Positions 54,410-64,000 of a DNA stretch of 64,000 nt are shown piece after piece. The first letter of the stretch is position 1, and every line of letters starts with the position of its first letter. The position numbers and the translations under genes are program-made. Source of the DNA: Fonsecaea monophora (Eukaryota > Ascomycota > Eurotiomycetes > Chaetothyriales > Herpotrichiellaceae); assembly GCF_001642475.1 (NCBI RefSeq), contig NW_019173970.1, positions 1 through 64,000 of the forward strand. The letters run 5' to 3'. The notes under the pieces were generated by a model that was not told the DNA's origin, did not search any database, and was given only the letters and a program-made list of their open reading frames with translations.

Positions 54410-55471
54410 GATCACAAAAATGTCAACTTGAGATATGTTACTCTCCTGGCGGACACGCCATAATGGTATAATTTCCGTTGTTTATATAGCCAGCGTGGAA
54501 GAGGCGTTCCATGATGGTTATAGCGGTAAGGGTAACAATCTGCCAGGAATGGGCGACCAGCCGCAGTCGGTCCACTATACGAGGATCCTATAAGGACAGT
54601 GTTGAGGCCACCGACTCCACCACTGAACGCGGCGTATCGAGATCTCACAACTTCGTTTGTAATGTCACCCCTAAACAGGGGTGCCCACATTCGGACCGGC
54701 TTGTGAGGTTCAGAAGTGCTGAGTGCTGACCGTCGGTTCACACTGTGGTTTCCGCCTCCTCCGGACAAGGAGCTCCAGCATGAGTTGTTGGAGCATAGAC
54801 AGGAGACCTACCAACGGATTTTCTGCTACTCAAAAGTAGCCAGGAGCAGTCTGTTATACGGGGGTTGTGATTACACGCGCCATGTCCAAATCGAGCAAAG
54901 CCTGCTTGTAACCGTGCAACACAAACCTGGAAGCTCAATATCCCTCAAGACGTTGTGATGTGGGAACGGGACGCCTGAAGATGGTTGTATCAGGAGTTGC
55001 CAACGATCCGACGTGAGGGAGCGAGTCTGTCCTCCAAATTGGGAAAGACTTGCAAGGTGGGATCGAGTCGCTCTGCCAAGGTCATCATCATTGAACAGGC
55101 GACCAAACGTGGGTTTTTTTTCTCAGCATATCCTGCTCAAGGGTGGATGGCAGTGGCGATGAGAGTATCATCCGCGTTTGTTCAATCCACTGCCGCATGA
55201 CATTCTGGTGAGAAGCGACCTAACAGACCACTTTTTCGAAGACGTGGAAAACAGCTTTGTCTGCCAGCGATGGAGATGCCGAGGCAAGGCTGTGACAGAG
55301 CCAGACGAGGCTGACGCAAGGCTGAAGTGGATTGTTGCCAAGGAATGCTGAGCCTCGCGCCCGACCGACTTGCATGGATCTGCTCTCCTATCCTTCTATT
55401 CCATCCTACAACAACCCGGTCCGTCAATTCTAAGCTCACCAGTAAACGCACTCGTATCTCGCTCGTCAAAC
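54410..55471. other. divergent intergenic region
   Basis: Contains the FMO TATA element near 54485. Apart from short chance frames, nothing further was recognised. Confidence 0.5.
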
Positions 55472-55700
55472 ATGGCTCTGCCAAACCTACGCCGTCTCTT
55501 CGTCGAGGCTCGAACCGAGGCAGAAGAGAATGAGTACTCCCGCAACGCCGTAAGCTTCCTTGCTGTACCAAATACAGAAAATATCCAACATAGTTCTAAC
55601 CTCCCTTGCTTAGTTTTACAACCTGGTCCTGTTCATTTCATCCGTAGCCGTCTTCAGCCTAGTTGCACAGCGCATGAGCGGCAATAAAGCAATCAAATAA
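55472..55700 (+). CDS. 54-aa single-pass membrane microprotein
   Basis: Exons 55472-55549 and 55614-55700 with a 64-nt intron (GTAAGC...TTCTAAC...TTAG, an excellent fungal consensus). The product has a charged N-terminal helix (MALPNLRRLFVEARTEAEEN), then one membrane helix (YNLVLFISSVAVFSLVA), then a short basic tail (RMSGNKAIK). Topology resembles small tail-anchored or mitochondrial subunits, but I cannot name the family. The intron phase, consensus sites and clean stop make a real gene likely despite its size. The stop lies only 48 bp from that of the convergent nuclear-protein gene. Confidence 0.65.
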
Positions 55701-55748
55701 AGAAACCACCTGACCAAGCGCCTCTAAAGGACAGCTTGAGTTCCGACT

Positions 55749-56834
55749 TCAATCGGTCTCCTCGCCATCGCTGCTCAGAAAGTCATAATTCTTCGCTCCT
55801 CGCACCAACCGTCTCGCTGTGGGTCGCGGGCCATCTGTACCTTTTTCAGCTCGCGCACCGTTCTGGGCGTTGAAAGCACCCCAGCGTGCTTCTCCTTCTT
55901 GGACAGCCTCGATGTCGGCCGCCAACTCTCGAGCCTCTTTGATCTGGTTCGCCTTCTCTGCCGAGTATCTGCCAGTCATGCCGATGTCGGCGAGCATTTG
56001 TTTCAAATGCTTGATTTTGGCTTTGGAGGTTTCGTAGGGTTTCAGCTCTTTACCCCACAGCTTACGAATGCCGCATTTCATCAGCCAGCCTTGAAGACGC
56101 TTGATTTCGGCCTGCTCGATGTCGATATTGGCGTCGGCTTTTGGCTTTGTGGTGGGTCTGCTGGCGGGCTTCTTGGGCGTCTGCCCCGCAGAGTCTCTGC
56201 GCTTGCTGCTCTTCTTCGCTTGCTCGTCATCTTGGCCAGAGCCTGACACCTTTGCTCGCTCGGTTGGAACGGGCTTGGACTTGACGGAGCGTGCTTTCTG
56301 AGGGCTCTTTCCTGGTTTTGTTTTTGGCGTCTCTTGCATCGCTTCTGAGTCTACACTCCCCTGAGGGGAAGACAGATTCTTCGAGGCATGGTCGCGACTC
56401 TTTGCGGTAGCAGCTTTTCGTCTCTTGTTCGGTGTGGACTCTTTCTGTTTCTGTGAGGTCTTGCGCTTCTTGGATGTCTTCTCGGGCTCTTTGGCCTTGG
56501 GCTTGGCCTCCTCCGGGGGAGGGCTTTCTGTCACTGCCCGAACATCCTGGCCGCAGTATTAGCTGTGCGCGACACATCACTTGGGAGCATCCAGATATAC
56601 CAGTTGGTCGGCAATGATAGCTTTACTCCGCTGTGCCCACTCCTCGTGCTGTTTGTAGAAACCCTTCGGGAGCCCGAGTTGCGTTTCGGAAGCTGCGCGT
56701 ATGGAGTTGTTCGAAAACTCGATTCCATCTTGTAGCGCCTTGTCCACCTCACGGCGTAGACTTTGCTCGAGTTCGTTGTCTGGTGGTGTGGGTGTCTCGG
56801 AGGCTTCTGAAAGTTCCGAGTCGGACACGGACAT
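55749..56834 (-). CDS. lysine-rich nuclear protein with DEK_C-like N-terminus
   Basis: Exons 56834-56601 and 56546-55749 with a 54-nt intron (GTATAT...GCTAATAC...GCCAG); 343 aa. Residues 1-78 form a helical module (ELEQSLRREVDKALQDG, LGLPKGFYKQHEEWAQRSK) that resembles DEK C-terminal-type domains. A long Lys/Ser/Pro-rich basic region (about 90-210, SKKRKTSQKQK, NKRRK) carries several nuclear-localisation-like clusters. The conserved C-terminal part reads LQGWLMKCGIRKLWGKELKP, HLKQMLADIGMTGRYS and ELAADIEAVQEGEARWG, as in fungal proteins annotated as transcriptional regulators. Unspliced reading gives a false stop after LDAPK. Chromatin association is inferred from composition. Confidence 0.72.
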
Positions 56835-57240
56835 ATTGCTCTGATCAAGGGTAAATGATGATTATGTTATCCAAGAAGATAGGAGGGTTGATCGAACACG
56901 CGCAGGCGCCGTTGAATTAATGAAAAAACGCGCTGGTCGCATCAGGGCCAGTCGACCCTTGATTTCCCTTCTGCGATGGGCTCGAGGCTTCCCCGCAACG
57001 TAAACACGATCAAGCACGTGATAATACTGGTCTAGACCTACTTGGGGAAAGTCAAAGGAGAAGGTGAAGCGAGCCTGCATCGGACATAATCGGCGTTTGT
57101 CGCACCACAAGGCAAGGCTTCATTTTTCTGATTTACAATCATGTCTCAACCTCAACTTTGATGCTTGCTAAAGGCGCGTAAGGGCAGATTGCGGCGGACC
57201 CCCCGAGGAAGGCGTGCGGCGATCGCGGATCAGCAGACAA
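56835..57240. promoter_or_regulatory. divergent promoter region
   Basis: 406 bp separate the starts of the nuclear protein (-) and ERV1 (+), which presumably share it. No specific element identified. Confidence 0.4.
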
Positions 57241-57854
57241 ATGTCGTTCCCTTTTCCAGGTGGTCAAGCACCTGGCACCAGGGATGCAGAGGATGAGGAC
57301 AAGAAGCCACAGAAGACTGCGCCGGGAGTTGTCCTGGACAAGGATGGGAAACCGTGCGTTGTTGCTGTTTGTTGAAGACTCGGCTCCGTGACTGACTACA
57401 GGATAGTTGTCGAACGTGTACTTCGTCTGCCGCATGGATGGCGATGATGAAGCAGGGCACGGGCAAAAAGACAAAAGCCGCCGCCGCTCCAGTCCCGCCT
57501 CCACGAACCGAATGCCCGCCGGACGTCGAAGAACTTGGTAGAGCTACGTGGACGCTGCTGCACAGCATCGCGGCTACGTACCCCGAGGCGGCCCCTCCCG
57601 AAACTCAATCAGTCATGAAGCAGTTCATTTCGACCTTCTCCATGCTCTACCCTTGCTGGGTGTGCGCGGACGATTTTCGAGACTGGATGAAAAAGCCCGG
57701 GAACGAGCCCAAGGTCAAAGGACAAGACGACCTGGGTATGTGGATGTGTCAAGCTCATAATGCGGTGAATGTGAAGCTGGGGAAGACCGAGTTCGATTGT
57801 AGTCTCTGGAAGCAGAGATGGAAGGACGGGTGGAAGGACGGGAGATGTGATTGA
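57241..57854 (+). CDS. ERV1: FAD-linked sulfhydryl oxidase Erv1, mitochondrial intermembrane space
   Basis: Exons 57241-57353 and 57407-57854 with a 53-nt intron; 186 aa. The splice (acceptor GATAG) rebuilds GKPCRTCTS, giving the shuttle pair Cys39/Cys42 seen in Erv1. The core has WTLLHSIAATYPE, the active-site YPCWVC (Cys121/124), the FAD-binding region through QAHNAVNVKLGK and the structural pair Cys152/Cys169. Erv1 re-oxidises Mia40 in the disulfide relay that imports small Cys proteins, passing electrons to cytochrome c or oxygen. An Ala/Pro/Lys linker separates the shuttle from the core, as expected. The ATG-only downstream frame at 57438 would lose the shuttle cysteines. Confidence 0.93.
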
Positions 57855-59034
57855 CGATGTCACGCAACGGGTCGACAAGGGAAAGAAAATACAAGATGTT
57901 GGACTGTACAACCACACAAGAGATACCATGAGAAGAACAGGGCAGGAGGGGGTGGGTATAGATCTTGGACATATAAAGAGCATTAGCGGCGGCGCAACAT
58001 CTCTCCTCATATCAGAACTTGTATATACCATATCTTAGGGACGACCATGTACTACAACGCCACAGGTATGATGGCAAAGAGCGACAAATACAAATGATTA
58101 GAACCAACAATTATCAGTGATCCCCTCTACAGACTTGGTACTGCAGCATTACTGGAGCATGGGGCAATTGAGGCGGAGCCTTGCGCCCTGACAATGCAAT
58201 TTCCATCAAGTCGCAAACCTCCTCGGCAAGAGAAATTACATTCATTCTATCTTGTACCTTGATATTTTCTCCTCCACCATATCGCCAATCCAATCTACGC
58301 GTACTCAGTATGCACCGACAAGACCCGGAGCATTCCTTGTTCACATCCATACCTGGTCCTAGACAAAACACCGGCCAACAACTCATAGTACAGAACTACT
58401 ACTACTAGGACTACGAGTACATTCTTCATCATCACCCACCTACTCCTCCCTGGTCGACTTGGCCACCACTCGAGAATGTCACCCCTTCTCCTCTCTCTAC
58501 CTAGCCTGGTCCGCCGTTGATTTCTTATCTCTTACGCGTGTCGTTGCTCTCGTCGCCCACCCCTGTCCCCTGTCCCCATTGATCTAAGAGTACGAGGACA
58601 GACGGGTCCCAAGTAGAGTACTCGTACCAAGGACCGAGTGCGAGTCCATACATATCTGCCACCATCGTCACCCACAAGACCCGAGACTCAAGACACTAGC
58701 TTTCCGAGATCTAAACATCTTGGCTCTGCAAACGAACTTGGTCCTGTCAAACTCTTGCTCTCGTCTCGTCTCTTCTCGTTTTCGTTTGTTTTGTATTGGA
58801 AAAATACCTGAGAAGCTTGGAACTTCCTCCCTCCTCTTCTCGAAAAAAAAAAGCCCTTCGTCTCCTTCGTAGAGACACTTTTACCTGCTCAGCTTGTAAG
58901 CTAGCCAGCGTTGTGGAGTGCTAGTCCTAGAGCAATAGCAACATGAAAGAGCGGAAGACGAGAGTGATGATCACTACTACTCACGCTTATGCTCATGCTC
59001 ATGCTAATGCACATGCTCGACCTCATCCCTGACG
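57855..59034. other. intergenic, DUF3431 gene promoter
   Basis: About 1.2 kb with pyrimidine-rich tracts, an A-tract near 58845 and an imperfect ATGCTC/ATGCTA repeat at about 58988-59018 just upstream of the DUF3431 start. No gene was recognised. Confidence 0.5.
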
Positions 59035-60213
59035 ATGCGCCTCTTCCGTCGCCCGTCACTTCGGTCACTGGTCCTCGTGGCACTAGTCTTGACATTGATC
59101 GTCACCAACACCCGCAGTAGAGAAGCATACCTCTATCGTGGCCAGAAGGGGCCACTATACGACCCAGCCCGCTTCTCGCCCGGGACCGCCAAACCAGCCG
59201 GGCAGAACTACACGCGTGTGCTGGTCACGACACGGCTGCCTGGGGAAGACACGTCCTGGCTGGACCGAGACCTGCCCGACCTGCCCAAGAAGATCTACTC
59301 GATCGACGCGACAGACTCGGACTCGGGAAGCGGTAATGGCCCGTCGGCGACAAACAGGGGCAGCGAGGAAGCCGTGGCCTATCTGAGCTATATCATCGAC
59401 CACTACGACGCCCTCCCAGATATTGTGCTGTTCTTCCGACCGGCCAAGAAGAGCCGGTACAACAACGTCGTGCTGGACGCGGACACAGGCGTCACGATCA
59501 AGCTCCTCTCCGACGCCCACGTCATGCGCCAGGGCTACTTCAACGCGCGCTGCCACCTGGACCCGGGCTGTCCGGACTGGCTGCACGTCGACCAACCCGT
59601 GAGAAAGTACGACCTGGTGCGCAAACCTGCGGAGCCGGCCCTGACCTCCGCCCTGTTCCACGACTTGTTCGGGCACGACACCCCCATCCCGCGCGCCCTG
59701 TCGCAGCCGTGCTGCGCGCAGTTCGCCGTGTCGGGAGAGCGCATCCGCCAACGCTCTGTCGATGAGTACCGACACTACCGGGCCTGGCTCAAACGCACTA
59801 GCGACGACTCCTCCTCCTCCAGATTCTCGGCAACCATCCTCGAATACTCCTGGCAATACATCTTCACGGGCCTCTTCGAGTTCTGCCCGTCCCCTCACCG
59901 CTGCCTCTGCGACGGGTACGGCGTGTGCTTCGAGGGCCGCGAGCGCGGGCTGCGCCGCTGGCTCGAGTCGTTCGACGCCAAAGAGGGCCTGGACGCGCAG
60001 CTCCTCGCGCTGTGGACCGGCGCAGACGGCGGCGGCAGAAGCGACAGCGACAGCGACAGCGACAGCAACACCTTCAAGGATCTCAAGAACCGCCGCGGCA
60101 GGCTGGGCAGGGAGCTGGACCGTGCCAGGGAGTTGGCTGTTCGGAGGGGCTTTGATCCGCGGACCCGGGCGAGGGAGTGTGGGAGGCCGTGGCGTGCGGG
60201 TGATGGCTTTTAA
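59035..60213 (+). CDS. DUF3431 type II membrane protein
   Basis: A single exon of 392 aa. An N-terminal anchor (LRSLVLVALVLTLIVTN, about 10-26) is preceded by a basic cytosolic tail (RLFRRP), the type II topology typical of Golgi proteins. The luminal part carries the DUF3431 pattern: YTRVLVTTRLPGEDTSWLD, AYLSYIIDHYDALPDIVLFF, ARCHLDPGCPDWLHVD, QPCCAQFAVSGERI and ILEYSWQYIFTG. Biochemical function of the family is unknown; some members sit with glycosyltransferase-like genes. The C-terminal tail contains an (SD)n run encoded by an AGCGAC microsatellite (60041-60066). The long frame on the opposite strand is a composition shadow. Confidence 0.85.
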   Translation: MRLFRRPSLRSLVLVALVLTLIVTNTRSREAYLYRGQKGPLYDPARFSPGTAKPAGQNYTRVLVTTRLPGEDTSWLDRDLPDLPKKIYSIDATDSDSGSGNGPSATNRGSEEAVAYLSYIIDHYDALPDIVLFFRPAKKSRYNNVVLDADTGVTIKLLSDAHVMRQGYFNARCHLDPGCPDWLHVDQPVRKYDLVRKPAEPALTSALFHDLFGHDTPIPRALSQPCCAQFAVSGERIRQRSVDEYRHYRAWLKRTSDDSSSSRFSATILEYSWQYIFTGLFEFCPSPHRCLCDGYGVCFEGRERGLRRWLESFDAKEGLDAQLLALWTGADGGGRSDSDSDSDSNTFKDLKNRRGRLGRELDRARELAVRRGFDPRTRARECGRPWRAGDGF

Positions 60214-60767
60214 GACCTCCTGTGAGGGTGGCTGTGTCGATTTGATATCTGCATTGTACTCTTGTTGTCTATTGACGGATTGACTGGGCAGGTGGCATGA
60301 CAATCAGCTTCGGTAGACATGGGAGAGCAACGTTGTGGTGGCATCAGAGACATTTGATATTTCGTCTCCCCTTCCTGATTAAAATGATAATCATACAAGA
60401 ATTCTCTGTTCCACTGGCCACGCCATTGTGTGATACATTCGAAATGCCAGCTAGTTGTGGCTGACACAGCCCTGCGCGCCCTGCGTCGATAATGCCTCTT
60501 TACATTCCGAACAGCGAGCAAAGTCATCCTAGCAACAGGCTTTGCTCGAAGCGTACACCGTTTGCATCGACGGAAATAGCTTCCTGTCAAGAGCCATACA
60601 AGTAATGACCGACCAACACTCATTCGCCGTCCAACGCCTGGCTGTTGATCATGACCCGGACTGATGAAATGCTCCGAACCCCGTTCGTCCGTATCATACA
60701 CCGGGACAAAGTCTCGGTTCAATGTCATATCCCACAACAACTCATAGCCCGCCTGAAAATGCCGTCC
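60214..60767. other. convergent intergenic region
   Basis: About 0.55 kb between converging stops. No supported gene. Confidence 0.5.
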
Positions 60768-62474
60768 CTAGTAATTCATGACCATCTCGCCCGACCCGGT
60801 CTTCGGATCCATGGCTCCATCAAAGTTTCCCGGGGGATAGTCGTCCAGACTCCGATATGCCGGCGCTCCCCGGCCCCCGCCTCCACCGGCAGGACCGTTG
60901 TTTCTGCCTCTGTTCGAGCCGCCTCCAGCTTGGCCACCACCGCGTTGTTTCACACCGGTATTTGCTGAATTACTCCCCCTGTTCCCAGACAAGTTTGGAT
61001 TGTTACGGTTGTTAAAGTTGGCCTTGCTTTGTTGGTTGCGCTGTTGATAACGTCCTCCTCTTGGCACATAGCCACCATCATCTCTGTCGCTTCCACCGGC
61101 GACCCGTGCATATGAGTCTCTGTTCCGCGAGTTGGGCTCGTCACCACCATATTTTCGCTTGTGCCCTGCCTCAAAATCATTGACAAGATGTCCCCTCCGG
61201 TTACCTCCAGACCCACGCTGGACTCGGGAGTGATCGTCTTCGATTTTCAACATGACCTTGTCGGCCACTGTGGTTTCGAACATGAAGGCTTTGTCCGGAG
61301 GGACAGATTGCCAGGTCTGTATTCTGGCTGCGTCGATCTGTCTGGAGCCCTTTCGGACAGCTAGAACAACAAGAGGTGTGGGATCCTGGGTGTAGATTTG
61401 AGTGTCTGTTACTGGTGCAACGCGGGCAGCCCAGATCCGATCTTCGTACTTGGCGATTCCCGTAACCTGCCATGTGACTTTCTTGCCACGCCCGCCAACC
61501 TTCTTGAGAATGTCATGCCGCGGGTAGTAAGGCGTAATGAGGATACTCGACGCAAAAAGACGGACTTCGCCAGAATCAATCATCCCAGCTGCGATATTGA
61601 ATAATGTCAGGAGGCGTGCGGAGTCTGTTTGGTTGATCATATAACCGAAATAGCAGAACTGCTGGTCGATCTTCAGATGCTTGCGGACAGTCTTCGTCAC
61701 AGTGGGAACCCCATTGGAGATTGCTTCGTTGTGGCGAGTGATGGCTCGCTGCACGACCTCGACTTCGGTCTCTGGGTTCAGAGTGGTCTTCAGCTCACAG
61801 ACGTGAATCACCTCCGCCGTGATGGGCTTCCGAGGAGGCGGTGGTTGGTCAACAGGATGCGATAGGAATGACTTGTTCAAGCGCTCAAAGTAGTCTCTGA
61901 AGCCTTTGACGTGCTTGGGACGATCCTCGTAAATTCTTATTTCGTCAGCATTCTTATAGCTGAAGACTAGTTCTTTGAGGAACTCCTGCTTGAACCCCAT
62001 GGTGGACTCGAACTGCTGGCCTGAGGGGCCGACCTCGGGCTTGAGGACGACCATGTCGAAGTCGAGTTTCCGTGAGTTGCAAATTCGGTTGACAAGGTCC
62101 GCGAAATACGTCTCTCCCCTGCCGGTCAGCAATACAGTGAGGACATCCTTGGTTTGGCTGCTCAATTCGACGAGCTGGACCACAGTCTCGTTCCAGTGAC
62201 CCTCCCATGCGCGGGGCTCTTCAATCTCGAGACCATCTCCTGTGGCAGCCAGTATACTGTTATCGTGCCACCACCCTCCATAGGCGAGAGTCTCATATGT
62301 TTGAAGCAGACCGACGGTAGGTTGTGCCCATATCTGGGGGTTTGGTAAGGGGCTGTTGAAGAGCGTATTGTCGAAGTCGTAGACGTGAATAGCCTTGATG
62401 GAGGGGACGGGAGGTAATTCCTTGCTCTTACACGACCACCGTCTGAGACCGACCAGCGAATAGGTGGTCTTCAT
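60768..62474 (-). CDS. HAD 'Swiss Army Knife' RNA repair-like protein with RGG tail
   Basis: A single exon of 568 aa from ATG 62474 (the open frame reaches 62546 but starts with TTG). Residues 1-200 contain MKTTYSLVGLRRWSCKSKEL and the HAD nucleophile motif HVYDFDNTLFN (Asp33/Asp35), then LTVLLTGRGE and EIRIYEDRPKHVKGF, matching the HAD_SAK_1 family. A middle region (about 250-430) has YFGYMINQTDSARLL and VTWQVTGIAKYEDRIWAARV. The last 130 residues are Gly/Arg/Asn-rich (RGG-like) and disordered, as in RNA-binding proteins. The name comes from bioinformatic predictions of RNA 3'-end repair, and no activity is proven. RNA interaction via the RGG tail is inferred. Confidence 0.85.
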   Translation of the reverse strand: MKTTYSLVGLRRWSCKSKELPPVPSIKAIHVYDFDNTLFNSPLPNPQIWAQPTVGLLQTYETLAYGGWWHDNSILAATGDGLEIEEPRAWEGHWNETVVQLVELSSQTKDVLTVLLTGRGETYFADLVNRICNSRKLDFDMVVLKPEVGPSGQQFESTMGFKQEFLKELVFSYKNADEIRIYEDRPKHVKGFRDYFERLNKSFLSHPVDQPPPPRKPITAEVIHVCELKTTLNPETEVEVVQRAITRHNEAISNGVPTVTKTVRKHLKIDQQFCYFGYMINQTDSARLLTLFNIAAGMIDSGEVRLFASSILITPYYPRHDILKKVGGRGKKVTWQVTGIAKYEDRIWAARVAPVTDTQIYTQDPTPLVVLAVRKGSRQIDAARIQTWQSVPPDKAFMFETTVADKVMLKIEDDHSRVQRGSGGNRRGHLVNDFEAGHKRKYGGDEPNSRNRDSYARVAGGSDRDDGGYVPRGGRYQQRNQQSKANFNNRNNPNLSGNRGSNSANTGVKQRGGGQAGGGSNRGRNNGPAGGGGGRGAPAYRSLDDYPPGNFDGAMDPKTGSGEMVMNY

Positions 62475-62834
62475 TGTGAGGCTGGAGAATGACCGCCTGG
62501 ACAAACTAGACTGCCAGGGTCGAAGAGTTCGTGGGGTAAGAGGCAATCGCTGTCATTGAGACTCGTGGAGGAAGCAGAGGAAGAATCGACGGGTTGCCAG
62601 GCGCATCTGAGGTGGTCGTGGTCGTGGTGGGATATGAGCCCGAGAGCGTCGAGATTTTGCCGGGGTCGATTCGCTGGAGAGGTACACAAGACAAAGAAAG
62701 AGTCAGGAAGAAATACGGGTTGGGCGTTTGTGAAACAAAGGCAGCAAATCAGTTACTCAAGCTCGTGGTTGGAAGGCGACGAGGCAGACGAGAGGCTCAT
62801 TTGAGGTCGGCAAACTTGCCTCGAATAGTCAGAC
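62475..62834. other. intergenic
   Basis: About 360 bp between two minus-strand genes. Nothing specific seen. Confidence 0.45.
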
Positions 62835-63581
62835 TCAGATGGTGCAGAGAAAAAACATCAACGACACCAACGACTTGAGTACCATGAGCACCGAATACAT
62901 ACATACAAATGTACAATATCTATCCTCAGCCCGCGATTCCGCGTCAATGCTCACGACTGCTGCTTGGAGACCATCCGTCTGCTCATATGCATCGTACATA
63001 TGTCCTCGCCTTGATACCCGCTTCGCACCAAGAGCACTCGTTCCGCTCACCCAGAAAACTCTGTAGTTGCTGGGCGAGACCACGATCCCGACCACCTCGT
63101 AGTCATTATGCATACCAGCTGCTGTGACTCCTCCAGACCGCCCAACGTCCAAATTAACCTCCCAACCAGAATGATTCGGACAGACCTGTTCCCCATATGG
63201 ATATCGCCTTGGGCTGTTGTTGCTCCCGCACCAAGATTCATACTTCAGGTAGGATGATTGTTGAGCTCGATGCGTAATATGAGAAGTAGGAGATCCATCC
63301 ATGATCGAGACACAGCCGCCGGAGCAGTAAACAAGAAGAAAACACCTAACAGTGGAAACACCCATATTTGCTGTCGCCATCTCATAGATGATATCCATCT
63401 AGAGAAGCCCCAGGAAAGATGATAGGCCGCCTTGAGACTCTCGCCGTATGGTAGAGACACCACCGCATCCAAACCCATCATGCGCCCATAGATGCAACAA
63501 ACCTACCTGGTTCACGAATTGACACGCCTGACTCGGTGCCTGCATTTTGCCACGAGAAACACTCGCATCCGAGATCGCCAT
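62835..63581 (-). CDS. possible hypothetical protein, two exons
   Basis: Tentative model: exon 1 63581-63507 (MAISDASVSRGKMQAPSQAC ...), intron 63399-63506 (GTAGGT...TCTAG), exon 2 63398-62835; 212 aa. Exon 2 contains a Cys-containing segment (RCFLLVYCSGGCVSIMDG), a Tyr/Gly-rich middle, VVGIVVSPSNYRVFWVSG and a hydrophobic C-terminus (LMVLKSLVSLMFFLCTI). A competing frame in the same place gives a different hydrophobic stretch. No family was recognised. The splice sites are good, but composition does not settle whether it is coding. Confidence 0.3.
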
Positions 63582-64000
63582 GATCGCGAGAGAACAATAT
63601 TCTTATAGAGGACAGCCATGCCAGCTGAGACGTTAGATCCATTCTGGCGCGACACAGACAGCCCTGGCTATCATTGACCAGAGTTACAGGACGAATGCGG
63701 GAGTCAATGCCAATGCTATGAGAAGAGGAGGAAGAGGAAGAAGACGACGACGACGACGACGCGAGGAAGAGTTGAAAACCCTGCCTCCCATTTCGATACT
63801 AAACACCACGAGCGGCCGCCCTCCCAACACCGCCAAGCAGTATCCCTGGGTCCAGTCCCATGCCCTCGGTACTACCAGGTGAAAAAGTTCCCCCCACTAC
63901 TAAGTTATATTTTACAATGTTCGAATTACCTCCAAGATTGACAGCCTGATCTTGGGCCGTCGGAGCAGTGTTTGAAAATAGTCCCCCCGTAACATAGGGC
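63582..64000. other. right edge, no gene seen
   Basis: Contains the GAN microsatellite near 63720-63765. No coding signal was recognised. Confidence 0.45.
63718..63766. repeat. purine-rich GAG/GAC trinucleotide repeat
   Basis: Runs of GAGGAA/GAAGA followed by six consecutive GAC units. Confidence 0.8.

Noticed and set aside
58114..58386. 90-codon minus-strand Cys-containing frame
   Set aside because: ATG-initiated, but there is no signal peptide, no known pattern and no splice support.
59155..60303. 382-codon minus-strand frame opposite the DUF3431 gene
   Set aside because: It begins from an upstream non-conserved stretch and has repeated Val/Ala composition that mirrors GC-rich codons. 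The plus strand has clear DUF3431 motifs.
1..64000. CRISPR arrays, tRNA genes, operons or ribosome-binding sites
   Set aside because: The sequence is eukaryotic. No spaced repeat arrays were seen, and no tRNA with a convincing B box and cloverleaf was found by eye; a tRNA scan could still find one.

Overview
This window is nuclear DNA of a filamentous ascomycete (Pezizomycotina). The genes are monocistronic, lie on both strands about 2 kb apart, and many contain short GT-AG introns of roughly 47-150 nt with CTAAC/CTGAC-like branch sites. The gene content is strongly fungal: an SRPK-like kinase, Ski3, Rmi1, Erv1, a DUF3431 protein, a Zn2Cys6 regulator, a DUF7580 protein, a mucin-like wall protein and an MDR-type ABC transporter. 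A Eurotiomycetes or black-yeast-like host is plausible but is only an inference. All exon models were assembled by eye from reading-frame phase, splice consensus and family motifs. No CRISPR array, tRNA, rRNA, intact transposon or viral gene was recognised.

Layout. 0-9 kb: GH5 sterol/ceramide-glucosidase-like enzyme (-), SRPK-like kinase (-) with a probable GC-AG intron, an unrecognised 101-aa protein (+), and a class I methyltransferase (-). 10-20 kb: SKI3 (+), RMI1 (-), a short-chain dehydrogenase (-) and a secreted, probably GPI-anchored App1-type phosphatase (-). 21-26 kb: a 1573-aa secreted Ser/Thr-rich protein with a hexapeptide tandem repeat and Apple/PAN-like C-terminal segments. 27-31.6 kb: an 11-exon ABCB full transporter. 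33.9-35.4 kb: an arrestin-related adaptor ending in a PPAY motif.

37.3-43.1 kb holds the most interesting pair: a DUF7580 + nucleoside-phosphorylase fusion and a C2H2 + DUF6590 protein, divergently transcribed from a gap of only about 150 bp. Both domain sets recur around fungal NLR/heterokaryon-incompatibility type proteins, but no NB-ARC/NACHT ATPase is present, so this could be an NLR-less self/non-self or stress-signalling module.

43.5-54.4 kb looks like a catabolic neighbourhood: Zn2Cys6 regulator, VOC-type extradiol ring-cleavage dioxygenase, a hypothetical protein, a group A FAD aromatic hydroxylase, a small Cys-containing secreted protein and a class B FAD monooxygenase. Hydroxylase plus extradiol dioxygenase next to a regulator suggests a fungal meta-cleavage route for a phenolic substrate. 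55.4-63.6 kb returns to housekeeping genes: a 54-aa membrane microprotein, a nuclear Lys-rich protein, ERV1, a DUF3431 type II membrane protein, a HAD 'Swiss Army Knife' RNA-repair-like protein with an RGG tail, and one weak hypothetical gene at the right edge.
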